From: Phymatolithon calcareum
Taxonomy: Eukaryota > Rhodophyta > Florideophyceae > Hapalidiales
Reading direction: 5' to 3'
NCBI GenBank assembly: GCA_977006965.1
Contig: OZ345380.1
Location: forward strand, 2,046,001 to 2,110,000
DNA length: 64,000 bases
In this document: positions 1-10,424 of the stretch, piece after piece
How positions within the stretch are numbered: the first letter of the stretch is position 1
How the letters are laid out: every line of letters begins with the position of its first letter
Position numbers and translations under genes: made by a program
Notes under the pieces: generated by a model
The model's input: only the letters and a program-made list of their open reading frames with translations
Told to the model about the DNA's origin: nothing
Database searches by the model: none

Positions 1-1277
1 CCGAATTCCCCTAGCGCTGTCGTGATCAACGTAAACACGGAAGAATATCCAAAACCGTCTATCCCGAGCAATAAATAAGAAAAACGGCAGACATCCAAAC
101 GTCAGAAACATCGCATCACGGAAACACAGTGCCGAAGAAAATAAAGGAAAAACGTACAAAGCACAACAAAAGAGAACACCGCAGCCTCTGTCGGCACAAG
201 CCTCAGTGACTCAGAGGGCGAAATCGACATCAAGAAAAAGCACGAAACCGCTCCGACAGCTGAGCATCCCGCAAATAACACGCTACGCGCATACCGGTCC
301 GACCACCAACCTGCAACAAGTTTCGCAATTAGCGCGACAAAGTTAAGCAGTGACATGTACATCGTGCACCGCTGAAATGACAGTCCAACATCTTCGCGCA
401 GGAACACAATCAAATGATCCATCACAATATGGATGGACACTGAAAGCGCACCCATCATCACCAACACCGCTGTGTATCGCCTCGTGAACACCGGCTCCTT
501 CACACCTGCACCAGACACAACCAATATCCTCTTACCCTTCGCCAGACCCGCGGACATAACAGGACGACGCAGGAAGAAGTACGTGAGCGGCAATCCAACA
601 ACCGCAAACACAGTGTTCACAACCGCAAGCGCGACCCGCCATCCAAACCGCCCAGCCATAACGCCAATAACAGTCGGAGTAATAGTCCCTGCAAACGAGT
701 ACCCTCCAAGCACAACGCTAGCCGCCGCCCCGGTCGTCTCCCCGAAAGCACCAGTAATGATCATGAGCATGGCGGTAAATCCCCCAAAGAGTTTCGAAAT
801 CGCGAAAATAACATGAAGCACAACAAGATCTCCAAGCGAACGCGAAATCGGATAAAGAAGTCCGAAACAAGCCGCAAGAAGCATGGCCGGCCACAGCGCC
901 CTTGCCCCTCCGACACGGTCCAGCACGACGCCGGCGGGAATCAGAAGCGCCGCGTTAGCGAGACGGAACACGTTCAGCGGGAGCGCGATCTGCGTCACAC
1001 TGACACCAAGCGCGGCGCGCATGGGTGACATCAGCGCCGAGGGACCGAGCAGCACTGTGGCGACGTGCAGCGCGTGCACCAGACCTGCCGCGAATGCCAT
1101 GCGCCATTTGGGAGATAGCAGCTCAGTGGCGTTTGATGGTGGCGAGGCGAGAAAGGCAGCGCGCTCCTCGGCGCTGGATGACGGGGCCGACGCATTCCGC
1201 ATCGCTATGGGTGAGAAGTGCGCGCGTTGGCTGATCGCATTTCTGCCCACGGGCCAGATGGACGGATGTGCATCCAC
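1..1277 (-). CDS. MFS-type membrane transporter, 3' end off the window
   Basis: Major facilitator superfamily permease, substrate unknown. The minus-strand frame gives about ten hydrophobic segments (roughly residues 60-83, 95-120, 127-144, 149-179, 184-209, 213-236, 268-293, 306-325, 332-352 and 363 onward). A loop GVVLDRVGGAR (116-126) sits after the second segment, which matches the MFS motif-A position, and WWSDRYAR follows the eighth. Read without splicing the frame stops at 102-104 inside a membrane segment. Splicing a GTACGT..AG intron (157 down to 59) restores a hydrophobic continuation (YGFGYSSVFTLITTALGEF) that runs off the left edge. Start taken as the Met at 1277; Met26 is an equally plausible start because residues 1-25 look unstructured. 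Family assignment is firm; substrate class is not. The 5' flank shows no obvious TATA box. Confidence 0.8.
59..157 (-). other. Spliceosomal intron in the MFS gene (99 nt)
   Basis: On the minus strand the donor is GTACGT (157-152) and the acceptor ends ATAG at 59. A CTGAC branch-point-like element and a T-rich stretch precede the acceptor. Removal joins CTT-T with AC to give a Tyr codon and keeps the membrane segment open. Inferred from sequence only. Confidence 0.75.
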
Positions 1278-1828
1278 GCGATGTGTACGGAAGGAGTATT
1301 AAAAATTCGGCAGCGCCATGAAATCCTCTCATTGCAAGAGGAGTCAATTCTGAAGGAGATGACTTCTTTGCTGTGTCTTTACTGCATTACACTACGGAGG
1401 CCAGTGTAACGCTATTGTGTCGAGCGGTGGACTATTTTAGTGTGGCGCGACACACCCGGCACGTTCGTGACACTCGTCCGGCACAGGGAATGAATACCGA
1501 CAGAGAAAATCGTAGTGCAGAGGCGAGCTATAAACAATCGAAAAGCCATGATCATCCAGACGCGTTCAACAAGTTGCGCCTGGTAGCTCGCGTTCCAGAG
1601 ACAAAACGGCTCTAATGACGAAGAGGAATAAGTATATATATTTGCCTTGGGGAAACTTTCGAGAGCAGAAAGGTTGCGGCTTGACCCTTTCATTTGAAGA
1701 GTTTCTTACGATATGTGCGAAACGTTTGGCCCTCTACGAAACCCCTTCTTGATCCCCAGACGGACCTCGAGGGGGACTACTATTCCACTGCCCTGCACCA
1801 CGTAAGGATTTCGTGTTATCTTGAAGTC
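1278..1828. other. Intergenic stretch, nothing recognised
   Basis: Short open frames in all directions, none with recognisable similarity. I see no clear repeat. Confidence 0.4.
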
Positions 1829-2128
1829 TTACTCGTTCGTTTCGGGAACTGGGTTTTGGGCAACCTGGAACACGGCCAGGAGTTCATCCAGTGCCTCTGT
1901 TATAACGGGAATGTCTTCTCTTGAGAGCTTGTACTTCGAGAGGCCCCTCGAGTCCCAATTATGGGGCAGAGGTAGGTTTTGCCATTCCACCAGATCAGGT
2001 CGCAACCGACCATGCAAATATTCAACCAAGAAAGACCCTGTCTTTGGCCCTACGGCCTTCGCACAGTTGCCCCAAGCGTCTGTAGATGCGTTGATACTTT
2101 TAAATAAAACCTCACACTTCTTCTTCAA
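1829..2128 (+). mobile_element. LINE family A 3' fragment with inverted 5' part
   Basis: The plus strand from about 1925 to 2128 carries the family A 3' untranslated region, the hairpin core (2066-2095) and the AATAAA plus TTC-rich tail. Bases 1830-1920 encode the family A C-terminal peptide (EALDELLAVFQVAQ) on the minus strand. So the coding end points opposite to its own 3' end, as in LINE copies made with a 5' inversion. Non-functional fragment. Confidence 0.6.
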
Positions 2129-2511
2129 TGCGACTGCGGGTGCAAAAATCGTGTCAATTGCTGGAAGGAACCCTTTCACTTCGTTTTCACGCAGGGGTCA
2201 GAATGAGATAAGAAAAGAGGTGTGAAGTCGTGATAATAGAAGAAACAGTACAGAGTTAGGTTCTGGTGAATAAATTTTAATTCACCCGACATTTAGCTTT
2301 GCCCGATCCTTTTTCATTATGTGTTTGCTTTCCGGCACTCGTGACTCTACTTTTTGACCAGCACATAACATTATCCTATCGGGTACTGACTTGCGCTCCC
2401 TAAAACATTCGAACCACGGCAACTACAAAATCGACCCAAATTCTAACGTCAGAGATGCTGCAAATGGATGTCTGCTGCACTTCCTAATTATTCAGGTCTG
2501 GCGATGAAGAC

Positions 2512-2838
2512 CAAAGCATTGGAAAAAATAATTGCTATTGTAATTATTTAAATTATTGTTCCAATAATTTATTCCTGAGTCTCGCATATTTATTGTATTT
2601 ATTGAGATCGTCGTGGTTGCGACAATTATTGTATCGGACTCCTCATTTTTTCGATCCGGTTATTCTATCGCGACAGAAAGTAGCAAGAAGGATCCAATAA
2701 TTCGGGGAATAACCAGTTATTTATACCTCACTGAACTTGAATACAATAATTTATTGCTTCTGCGTTCAACAATAAATTATTTATTCTCGACACTTTTCGA
2801 GAAAAGAATAAAAATAAATAAATAATTCCAATGCTTTG
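2512..2838. mobile_element. hAT-type MITE, 327 bp
   Basis: AT-rich non-coding element bounded by 13-bp perfect terminal inverted repeats CAAAGCATTGGAA / TTCCAATGCTTTG. It is flanked by a perfect 8-bp direct repeat ATGAAGAC (2504-2511 and 2839-2846). An 8-bp duplication and ends starting with CA are typical of hAT transposons. The interior is rich in TAATTATT/AATAATT motifs and has no transposase, so it would depend on a source in trans. The hAT transposase remnant at 10425 is not shown to be its partner. Confidence 0.85.
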
Positions 2839-2888
2839 ATGAAGACTGCTTGCTCTCGTCACCGTTCTAACATGTCAAATGACGACTG

Positions 2889-3452
2889 CTAATTCGCGTC
2901 ATCATCCACGAGTGCAGCCGTTCCTTCGTTTCCGATGCTTCTCGCAACTGGCTTGATCTCGTCAGACGTGACAATTGGCCTGGACTGGTCCAGAGCAACA
3001 TCAACACCGCGCCAAACATACGGCTCCGGAGTGGAGCGCGGCTTGCATTTATACCATTTCGGGAACTTCCTACAGCACTTCTTGGGCCACTTACGGCAGA
3101 ACCTCCAAACAGCACGCTCAACAGTTGGCAAGGCTGCATCGGCCCTGGAGGTCATGGCAACAAAATCTTCATCGCTCTCGAGAGCAGTATCAACTCCGCG
3201 CCAGACGTATGGCTCCGGCGTTGGGCGCGGCTTGCATTTGAACCATTTCGGAAACTTCTTACAGCAAAACTTGGGCCACTTGCGGCAGAACTTCCAAATA
3301 GCGCGCTCCGAAGTGGGCAGAGTGGCAATGGTCGACGCAGACGCGATCCTGGATGCAGTGGTCACATCGCGGTTCGCGTTCTGGTCGGAGAGGGGCTTGG
3401 AAAGAGCGAGCACGGCCAGGAGGGCGAGTCCGATGATGAAAAAGCGCACCAT
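2889..3452 (-). CDS. Secreted protein with two Cys/Trp/Lys-rich repeat modules
   Basis: Unrecognised family, 187 residues, single exon. Residues 1-18 form a classic signal peptide (MVRFFIIGLALLAVLALS). Two near-identical modules follow at 51-88 and 114-151. Each has four cysteines spaced C-x6-CC-x8-C (Cys56, 63, 64, 73 and 119, 126, 127, 136), packed with Trp, Phe, Lys and Arg. Each ends in a shared tail, TPEPYVWRGVD. The linkers and C terminus are acidic (ESDED, LVDDDAN), so strongly cationic modules alternate with acidic spacers, as in propeptide-type precursors. This suggests an extracellular product, perhaps cationic antimicrobial-like peptides cut from one precursor; function is inference. 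A TATA box lies 65 bp upstream. The Met at 3452 is chosen because it starts the signal peptide. Confidence 0.8.
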   Translation of the reverse strand: MVRFFIIGLALLAVLALSKPLSDQNANRDVTTASRIASASTIATLPTSERAIWKFCRKWPKFCCKKFPKWFKCKPRPTPEPYVWRGVDTALESDEDFVAMTSRADAALPTVERAVWRFCRKWPKKCCRKFPKWYKCKPRSTPEPYVWRGVDVALDQSRPIVTSDEIKPVARSIGNEGTAALVDDDAN

Positions 3453-3516
3453 ATTGAAGTGGATTTTGTCTGATCGTCGTTGGTTGCTCTTTCTTCTTCC
3501 AGGCGCTCAATCTCTC

Positions 3517-3524
3517 CCTTTATA
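3517..3524 (-). promoter_or_regulatory. TATA box of the secreted two-module gene
   Basis: TATAAAGG on the minus strand, about 65 bp before the ATG at 3452. It is the only good TATA element in that leader. The leader between is rich in GAAGAA. Confidence 0.55.
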
Positions 3525-3529
3525 CTTTC

Positions 3530-4765
3530 AGATTGTAGAGGTTTTGCGTTTCAGAATCTCTGCGTTCCGAAAAATATTTCTTTGCCATACACAGACGAGA
3601 GAGGAGTCTGCAGATCCGAGAGTGGGAAATGACAGTACCATCCTTTCGCTCAAGGCAAGAGCTACTCTAACGTCAGCTACAATTGATGACTTCTGGATCG
3701 CATATTGTTCAGACAGTGGAGCTTTCAAAATCATGCAGTTGCAAATTCAGGAAGTGGCATCGACCTAAACGTTTCTGCTCGAGAGATTGATATCTTCCAG
3801 TAGATCACTGATTTCGCCATATGAATCACAAATATCTTCGCAATGTATATTTTATAGCACTGTTCGCCAAGCCCGTGGATTGTTGTGATGTTAATTACTG
3901 CATTTAACCTACGCATGCGGAAGCTTGCCATTTCGCTAGAAAACAAATTGTGTACATGCCATGATGGTTCGAAGCAATACTTTTTCTTCTCGGAATATAT
4001 GAGTCCTGTAGATATGGGACGATACCAAGCGTTCGCCAAGCAAGGAGCAGAACGACACTTAAGAGGTAACCCATAATTACGGGGCATTTACTTACGCAAG
4101 CAGGGCAAAGGACTGGATTGCGTGGATAAGGTAATTGATAGATTTAGGGTATTGTAAAAGGCTATAAAAGCCAGCCCTTCCAGCCTCTCATTGAGAGGGA
4201 GAGGCATCGGGCTTTTTAGAAGCATGTGTTGTGATTAAGGACTGTCTCCCCTCAGTTCTTTTGCAGGGCTTGTGGGCGTCTAAAGTCCTCGAAACGAATC
4301 CCGGTGAAGCCAAGGTAAGAATGGCAGTAATAACAATAATTTCTTAGTTACTCACCGTTTGACAGTTACACTTGGAATCCCACTGGGAATTGAAAGCGAC
4401 CTCATTGCCTGAGGTTCGTCCTTTAGATGGAGCTCAAGAAAATTCGCAAATGAAAGAAATTCTGAACTAATTAGCAGCTTGCTGTTTTGAGCTCCCGAGA
4501 TTTACAGAGCGTTGGTCTTCCAAAAGGCCTCGATATGCACCGTCAATTTTAAAAGCTGGCACGTGGATGGAGTAAACGTGTAGGCATGTTTTTTAATAGT
4601 CAAGACCTTCCCTACATTTAACATGAGCTAACCATTGCCACTTGACCTCGCTGAAGGAACAGCGCTGGACTGCAACTTGCAAGCTTTCTTATTATAGGTG
4701 TTTCCAATAACCCAGCTTCACTTGGGACTTACAGATACTAGCCATGTCTATAATGCACCAGAAAT
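3530..4765. other. Intergenic stretch with a possible orphan promoter
   Basis: No convincing gene. At about 4158-4167 CTATAAAAGC is followed by a small hairpin (CCTCTC...GAGAGG, near 4182-4205), which could be a core promoter or repeat remnant. No open frame of note follows it. Confidence 0.3.
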
Positions 4766-4800
4766 GTTGTCCCAAGCGTCGTGGATGCTCTGGTAGCTTA
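4766..4800 (+). repeat. Decayed family A 3' hairpin
   Basis: GTTGTCCCAAGCGTC...GATGCTCTGGTAGCTT matches the family A terminal hairpin with a 3-nt loop. No coding part is recognisable beside it. Confidence 0.4.
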
Positions 4801-5113
4801 AGATTTCAAGTTCAACCGGGACTTAAACTCTATTGCTGAAACGAGACGTACGGCATATGATACTTTTGTTTAGTTTAGAAGCATGAAATCTCATCAGTAA
4901 CACTCTTCGGACTATTCCGGAGATGCGTTTAAGAAGCTACCATCTACCAGGAACGGATATATCTTTCCAGACAGCTACTCCAGTTGGTCACGTGGATACT
5001 CTTTTTATAGTGTAAAAGCAGATTGTGCTCTCTTGGACTGTAGCTGGAGTTCGTATCATGACGACAACCAACGCAGTTGCTTACAAAGCGAAAAACTTAA
5101 TTCTTAGCGGAGC

Positions 5114-5780
5114 ATGCTACCGAAAATATATAATATTCCAAAAAGAAAGCGTAGATTTTCTTGTCCTGTAATGCACGCAGGATCCCTTCAGTTGCTGCGA
5201 AGGGACCCGACCAAAATGGGGCGTGCAGGAGGCAGAGAAGGCACTCGGAGAGCAATAAATTTCTCCACTAAACCCATGTCTCCAACAATGGAAAATCTAA
5301 TAGTGAAACACGGCCTTAGGGCGGTCTCGACCTACTTCCAGCATAAGGGTGATAGAGCCCCATGTTATATCAACAAGGACCCGAGCCTCGCCCCATCCCA
5401 GATAGACAACATTCTTGTCTCCACAAGATTGTCATCATCAGTCCGGCCGTGAAATGGGGCCCAGCATCCGCCGTTTCGGCCCAGGCCAGTACGACCACGG
5501 TCCAGTGTCGACTGTTGTCCAATGCCGGAAATTTAACAGGTGCAAAGATAATATCGATAATAACGGAGAGATCAATAGCCGACGAAGCCAGGCCCGCCGT
5601 CGATGTGGTAATGCGGGCCAGAGAAAATCAACTCCAAAATCAATCTTTGGTGACGTACCTGGACTAGACGTGAAAGCCGCAGTCAAAGTCGCTAACGATA
5701 AGATAGAATGGAAGAAACTTATGCCCTCGAATTGCTGTTATCCTTACTAGGGGAAAATGCATAATGAATGAATGAATGAA
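5114..5780 (+). mobile_element. LINE family B fragment, endonuclease joined to C-terminal end
   Basis: The first part reads as the end of an APE-type LINE endonuclease: a stretch near 5362-5450 with SQIDNILVSTR, then in another frame YDHGPV where the SDH-like motif belongs. From about 5530 the sequence jumps to the C-terminal module also seen at 19560-19830 (IADEARPAVDVV...KSIFGDVPGLDVKAAVK..IEWK). The whole reverse transcriptase is missing, so this is an internally deleted, frameshifted copy. It ends in a (TGAA)n simple tail at about 5761-5780, which is likely the element's 3' end. Confidence 0.6.
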
Positions 5781-5929
5781 AAACAAAGCGTGGAATAAAA
5801 GAAATGTTTGGATGGGGGACTTAGACACATCTCCTACCATAAAGTAGACAACACATACTCCTTTTTGTAGTTTCTTCGTTACAAATCCATCTTCTGTATT
5901 CAATAAATGACATGACATGGAAAATTATT

Positions 5930-6622
5930 CGGTCGCATATGTGGTCATTCTTTTTCAGCTCGTACTGAGAAGCGGAGAGAGCTATTGTCCATGCGAGAGT
6001 GAATGGCTTCCTGTGCGAAGCTGCAATCGAAACGACGGCTACGACAAACATCAAGAAATACCAAAGAAACAAGATACTGGAGGCCGCAGGGGATGTGGAA
6101 AAGTCGAAAAACGACCTATACCGCACGCGAAAGTGTGGTTACCTCCGCACCTTCTCTTCAACTCAAGAAGACATAGAACACTTGCCATCAAGTGGTCATT
6201 TGGAATGTTCCCTCTAATGAGCACCCCCACCCTTATCGAACTCACCGGCCAATGTAAGAAAGATGCCATCGAAGACGTGATAAATGGCCTCGAAAAGACA
6301 GACTCTCCAAAGAGGACAGCGACTGGACTAAGAGAGCACGCGACGAGCTCCTAACCATGTTCCAGGCTATGGACAAGTAAGAAATGCCCGCAACTTGGAA
6401 TCACAGAGTGTCACAGGACAGGGGTGTAATTTTCCCTCTCGAGGTCCCCAAGGAGACCAGAGGTGGTTTTTGTAGTCCACTGAATCGTGTTACACCAACA
6501 AGAAAAGAAACTCTTTCATAGAATGAATCTAGCCAAAAGCTCTTGGCCCTGGGAAAGTTGCCCCACGCGTCAGCAGATGCGTTGCTAACTTTTAAATAAA
6601 AATCTACCTTTCTTCTTCTTGT
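5930..6622 (+). mobile_element. LINE family A, 5'-truncated copy
   Basis: Contains the C-terminal coding end (RRHRTLAIKWSFGMFPLMST, then TLIELTGQC and a frameshifted REH region). A 3' UTR follows with the GAGACCAGAGGTGG box and the terminal hairpin (6557-6590). It ends with TTTTAAATAAAAATCTACC and a TTC-repeat tail. Frameshifts break the reading frame. No target-site duplication found. Confidence 0.6.
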
Positions 6623-6639
6623 TGTACGGCAGACGAATG

Positions 6640-7345
6640 ATTCGGTCATTACTGTGAGGGAGGTGACTTGACTCTCACTTCGGGTGGACAACATTGACGA
6701 ACCACGCCTCATTCATGACTGAAATTCCACTTTTCCATGAAATCAAAGCTTGAAAAACTGTCAGATCGCCCCACGATGTCGATTATCGATGTACTTGCCA
6801 AGATGCAGGCTTGAAGGGGTTCGGAATCAAGTAAATGAGAAAGAGAGAGAAGGAAACGGAGACTGAAGCAGACATTTCAAATACTTACCTATCTTTGCGT
6901 CGTGTTCTACACTAAAATCATATCACTTTTCTGACCATTTAGCGAATTTCCTCGAAAACTTTCAGATAATTGCAGCACCCGAGCATGGAGGTCTTTTTTA
7001 CCACAAACGGCAAGCTATCATATGTGGTGATTGTCCAAACTCCCCACTAAACTTTTCTTTACAAAAAATCAACATGACTCCATGATACGGACACCTGTGC
7101 CATCACCTGCAAAACGCGTTCCGGAATGCACCGGTGCCCCTCGATCTAAAATGTGAGGTCCCTGCTTTGAATTCGAGTTCTGGCCAAATACATGCACGTT
7201 CCCTATTCCCCTTATTCCTGTCCAACTAGTGGTCATGACGCTTAAGCATCGACCTCTGGCATCGCCTTTATTCATTGTCTTGTCATCTCCTCTTGTCTGT
7301 CAACAGGGCCACCCCAGCTATCGCATTGGCCGCAGCGCCACGGTC
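6640..7345. other. Leader/intergenic region before the SDR gene
   Basis: No repeat or RNA gene recognised. The SDR frame stays open upstream to 7229, but those residues do not resemble the family and include no clear targeting signal. Confidence 0.35.
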
Positions 7346-8353
7346 ATGTGTATCACACAGCGCCCGCTAGAAGGGCGAACAGCCCTAGTAACAGGCGCCA
7401 GTCGTGGAATTGGGCGCGGTCTTGCGGTTGGACTTGGTGAGCTTGGTGCCACAGTGTGCGTCACTGGTCGCAAGCACCTTGAGGGTCAGAAAGATCTGGA
7501 GGAGACCGCGCGTCTCGTCCGCGCTGCGGGCGGCGAATGCGAAACTTTTGCCGTGGACCATGGTTGTGACGATGCTGTCGAAGGGCTTTTCACAGAGCTA
7601 CGGCTCCGCTACGATCGTGAGGGCACCAAGTTGGATATTTTGGTAAATAATGCCTATTCTGCTGTGGACTTCATTATCAAGTCTAATGGAGTTCCGACAT
7701 GGCGCAAGTCGGTCACACAGCCCGGTACACCAAGTGACAGTTCACGGCCAGGGGATGCATGGGACCACGTAAATAATGTGGGACTTAGAGGAAACTTTGT
7801 TTGCGCCGCCTATGCAATGCGCCAGTTCGCCGCCCAAGGTTCCGGTGTCATTGTCAACATCTCTTCATTTGGAGGCCTTTTGTCACTTTTTGATGGTGTT
7901 TATGGAGTTGGAAAGAGTGGGGTTGATCGCCTCACTGCTGAGCTTGCTCGTGAATCACCGTCTGCTGTTACCTGTTTCACATTTTACCCAGGTATTGTGG
8001 CTACTGAGGCAATGACTAAAGCCTTCTTATCTTCTAGGAGCACCGGCAACGGTCTGAGCTCGTGGAACACGGAAAGTCCATTGTTTGTGGGGCGTTCTTT
8101 GGGCAAAGCCTTGGCGGACAACAAGTTGACAAACGGCTTGCATGGCCGAATTGTGATAGCGGCAGAAATAGGGAAGAGGGTCGGGGCGAAAGATGAATAC
8201 GGAAATACGCCTCTCTCTTTGCGATCTCTTCGGTTCGTTCTGCTGGATGCCTTTCCTTTTCTTGTTAAGTCACCTGTTAGATATATTGTGCCGGACATAC
8301 GCGTACCGCTTCTATTTCTCATAGCGTTTGGTGGTATCCTCAAAATATGGTAA
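7346..8353 (+). CDS. Short-chain dehydrogenase/reductase (DHRS1-like)
   Basis: Classical SDR oxidoreductase, 335 residues from the chosen start, using NAD(H) or NADP(H). The cofactor loop TGASRGIG is at 16-23, the structural VNNA motif at 100-103, and the catalytic Ser173 (NISSFGG) pairs with Y186-x3-K190. The insert between VNNAYS and the NVG helix and the long C-terminal extension with a hydrophobic end (about 310-331) resemble DHRS1-type enzymes, which are membrane-associated. Substrate cannot be read from sequence. Start: the Met at 7346 lies just before the first beta strand (RPLEGRTALVTG); the frame is open to 7229 with another Met, so a 39-residue extension is possible. Intact, no introns needed. 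Confidence 0.88.
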   Translation: MCITQRPLEGRTALVTGASRGIGRGLAVGLGELGATVCVTGRKHLEGQKDLEETARLVRAAGGECETFAVDHGCDDAVEGLFTELRLRYDREGTKLDILVNNAYSAVDFIIKSNGVPTWRKSVTQPGTPSDSSRPGDAWDHVNNVGLRGNFVCAAYAMRQFAAQGSGVIVNISSFGGLLSLFDGVYGVGKSGVDRLTAELARESPSAVTCFTFYPGIVATEAMTKAFLSSRSTGNGLSSWNTESPLFVGRSLGKALADNKLTNGLHGRIVIAAEIGKRVGAKDEYGNTPLSLRSLRFVLLDAFPFLVKSPVRYIVPDIRVPLLFLIAFGGILKIW

Positions 8354-8404
8354 CGTAGTTGTTTTGGCTCCTTCGCCCTTTCTGAGCGGTGTAGCGCAAT
8401 CAAA

Positions 8405-9005
8405 AGAATAAAATGTATTATCTCGTTCTACGATAGGTGCCAGAACTTCAGCACCTTAGTGAACGCAATAGAGCTGTGTCGATAATGCACGGTCAGCTGG
8501 TGGAGCCCCTGGTGCAATCACACCTATAATGCTGCCGGGCTTGACCCAGCGCATCGGAGAAGCTCCATCCAGAGTTCGACCTGGTCAAACCCTGGACTTC
8601 CGCTTCCCTTAACTAATCTAGAAGAACAAAAGGACATGGGAGTGTGGGAGAACAAAAGAAACGATTGCTCTATGCGGTCGAGCGGACGAAGGCAGATGTT
8701 ACACGGATGCACCTTGGTTTCTTGCTGTTGAGATGCACGAGCTCGCGATGATCCTGAGCTCGGGACATTTCGATATATGGGATTTAGGTTCAGTGTTGGT
8801 CGCCGCTGGACCGGCTTCGTGGCGATTACTGCGGACTATGAGCTGGGTATGGCAATATCCAGGACTCCGTTGAAAAGGATCGTCGTGCGGCCCAACAGCG
8901 CTGCGGTCAAACCGTATTTTACACATGGTTCATTGTGCGCCTTTGGTCTTCGACGCGTAGGACATTCGTCTTCGTCCCTGCTTCGATAATTTGATAAGCT
9001 TTCGT
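8405..9005 (+). repeat. Dispersed repeat F, copy 1
   Basis: About 600 bp that recurs inverted at 55740-56365. Both share GGTGCCAGAACTTCAG at one end, the box around GGAAGCGGAAGTCCAGGGTT, and GCTTCGATA at the other. Each copy has small open frames with similar peptides, but stops fall at different places, so a shared protein is doubtful. It begins just downstream of the SDR stop. Confidence 0.65.
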
Positions 9006-10424
9006 CTGCGTTCCTTGAAATTGTATTTTTAACTAAGAATCCATACGTGGATTAACAGCCGGGACAAAAATGACCTTCATAATACGGAGCTCGAAAAATT
9101 ATCAAATCCACTATTTACTCCATAGAAAAGAAAATTGTGCCAATAGCTTCGGAACCTTCCAATATATCGATTGCAACTTCATCTTAGAGGTTAGCGCTTT
9201 CTCACTGCAGCTAGTGTACGCAAGAGAAAGGGCGATTTAGGTGCAAAATAATATTTTGGATATCATATTATGATAACCATCGTTTAGGGGAGTGAAGAGC
9301 ACTTCTCTTGTGGCCATGATCCGACTTGAAGGAAGCGAAAAGCTAACATTGCACCCAAGCTGGCCAAAAAGGCACGCAATTCGAACGACAGCTATACTGT
9401 TAGAGTCTGTACCATATCCGCTATCCCATGCACTGGACCTCGGCGCTACCGGGATCGCAGCGGATTTGATAATTGTCACCACTCCGTATTCCTGTGTCCC
9501 GGCTGTTATATGGACTAATTGAAAATAGTTACTAACGCAGCTACTGACGCCCGGGGCAGCTTTTGGACTGCCATGCGTTTTAGCTGACTGTTGTCGATCT
9601 AACTGATTCTTTTCGGTGTGTATATCACAGTTGGCAAGACCGGGGGAGTCTATGGAGAACGAAGCATTGATAATTACTCGTTTGATATTTGTGGCGCTCC
9701 GAGATGGCTTGGAGGTTTTCACGTGGACTGTCCGGCTCAGGTATGAGAGCGTGAATAATATCTGTAGTCATCATCCCTAAGCATTCGCTTCAGCGACCAA
9801 TCAGCCGCAGAATGACTCCTCTTCGCTTCGCTACGTAGTATATAGGTAGAATTAATATCCGCCAAAGTAAACAGGCGGAGAACTTCTGTGCGCAATTCTT
9901 GCTGTCTCGTGGCATCGCCTTCAGCCGCGACCACTCCGCAGGACCGTTGCCGCGATCCACTCCAAGCCTAAACCTCCTGCTCGGTCATCGCGAGTGGAAG
10001 TTGCATTGTGCAAACCTCCGTGCTCGATCATCAGGACCGCACCTCTTTCGTTTTGCTCCATTTGCAGCACCCAAAGCGAGATCCGTTTTGTGTTGAACCT
10101 TTGCCGTCTTTTCCTGTTCTTGCTTTTCCAGACGTCCGCTGTGCGCCGCAACTTTCATTAAATATAACGGGGATTATCGTCCACGGCAATAAAAGGCAAA
10201 ACGTACCGTATTTCTTCCCTCGATACGTACGGAAATACGTATTAGAAGTTCTATAGAGTGTCTCCCAGACTCATGAACGTTACTGTCCGCCAGACACACT
10301 GACGTTTCCCGTGTGGCCACACATAGAATTTCTATAAATTCATGCAGTGGAAGTGTGTGTAGAATGTCAACCACGATCCTTTTCTGCACTGATCATCTCA
10401 CGTACTCCAGCTGGTGAAGACGCT
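9006..10424. other. Intergenic stretch, nothing recognised
   Basis: Several open frames of 60-160 codons on both strands, without motifs or repeats I can name. The left end of the hAT remnant should lie toward its right side, but no terminal inverted repeat was found. Confidence 0.3.

Noticed and set aside
433-1302. Plus-strand frames over the MFS gene
   Set aside because: Shadows of the transporter; no hydrophobic or domain pattern.
2935-3768. 277-codon plus-strand frame opposite the secreted two-module gene
   Set aside because: Antisense shadow. The minus frame has a signal peptide, a repeated Cys pattern and a TATA box; the plus frame has none of these and extends past the gene start.
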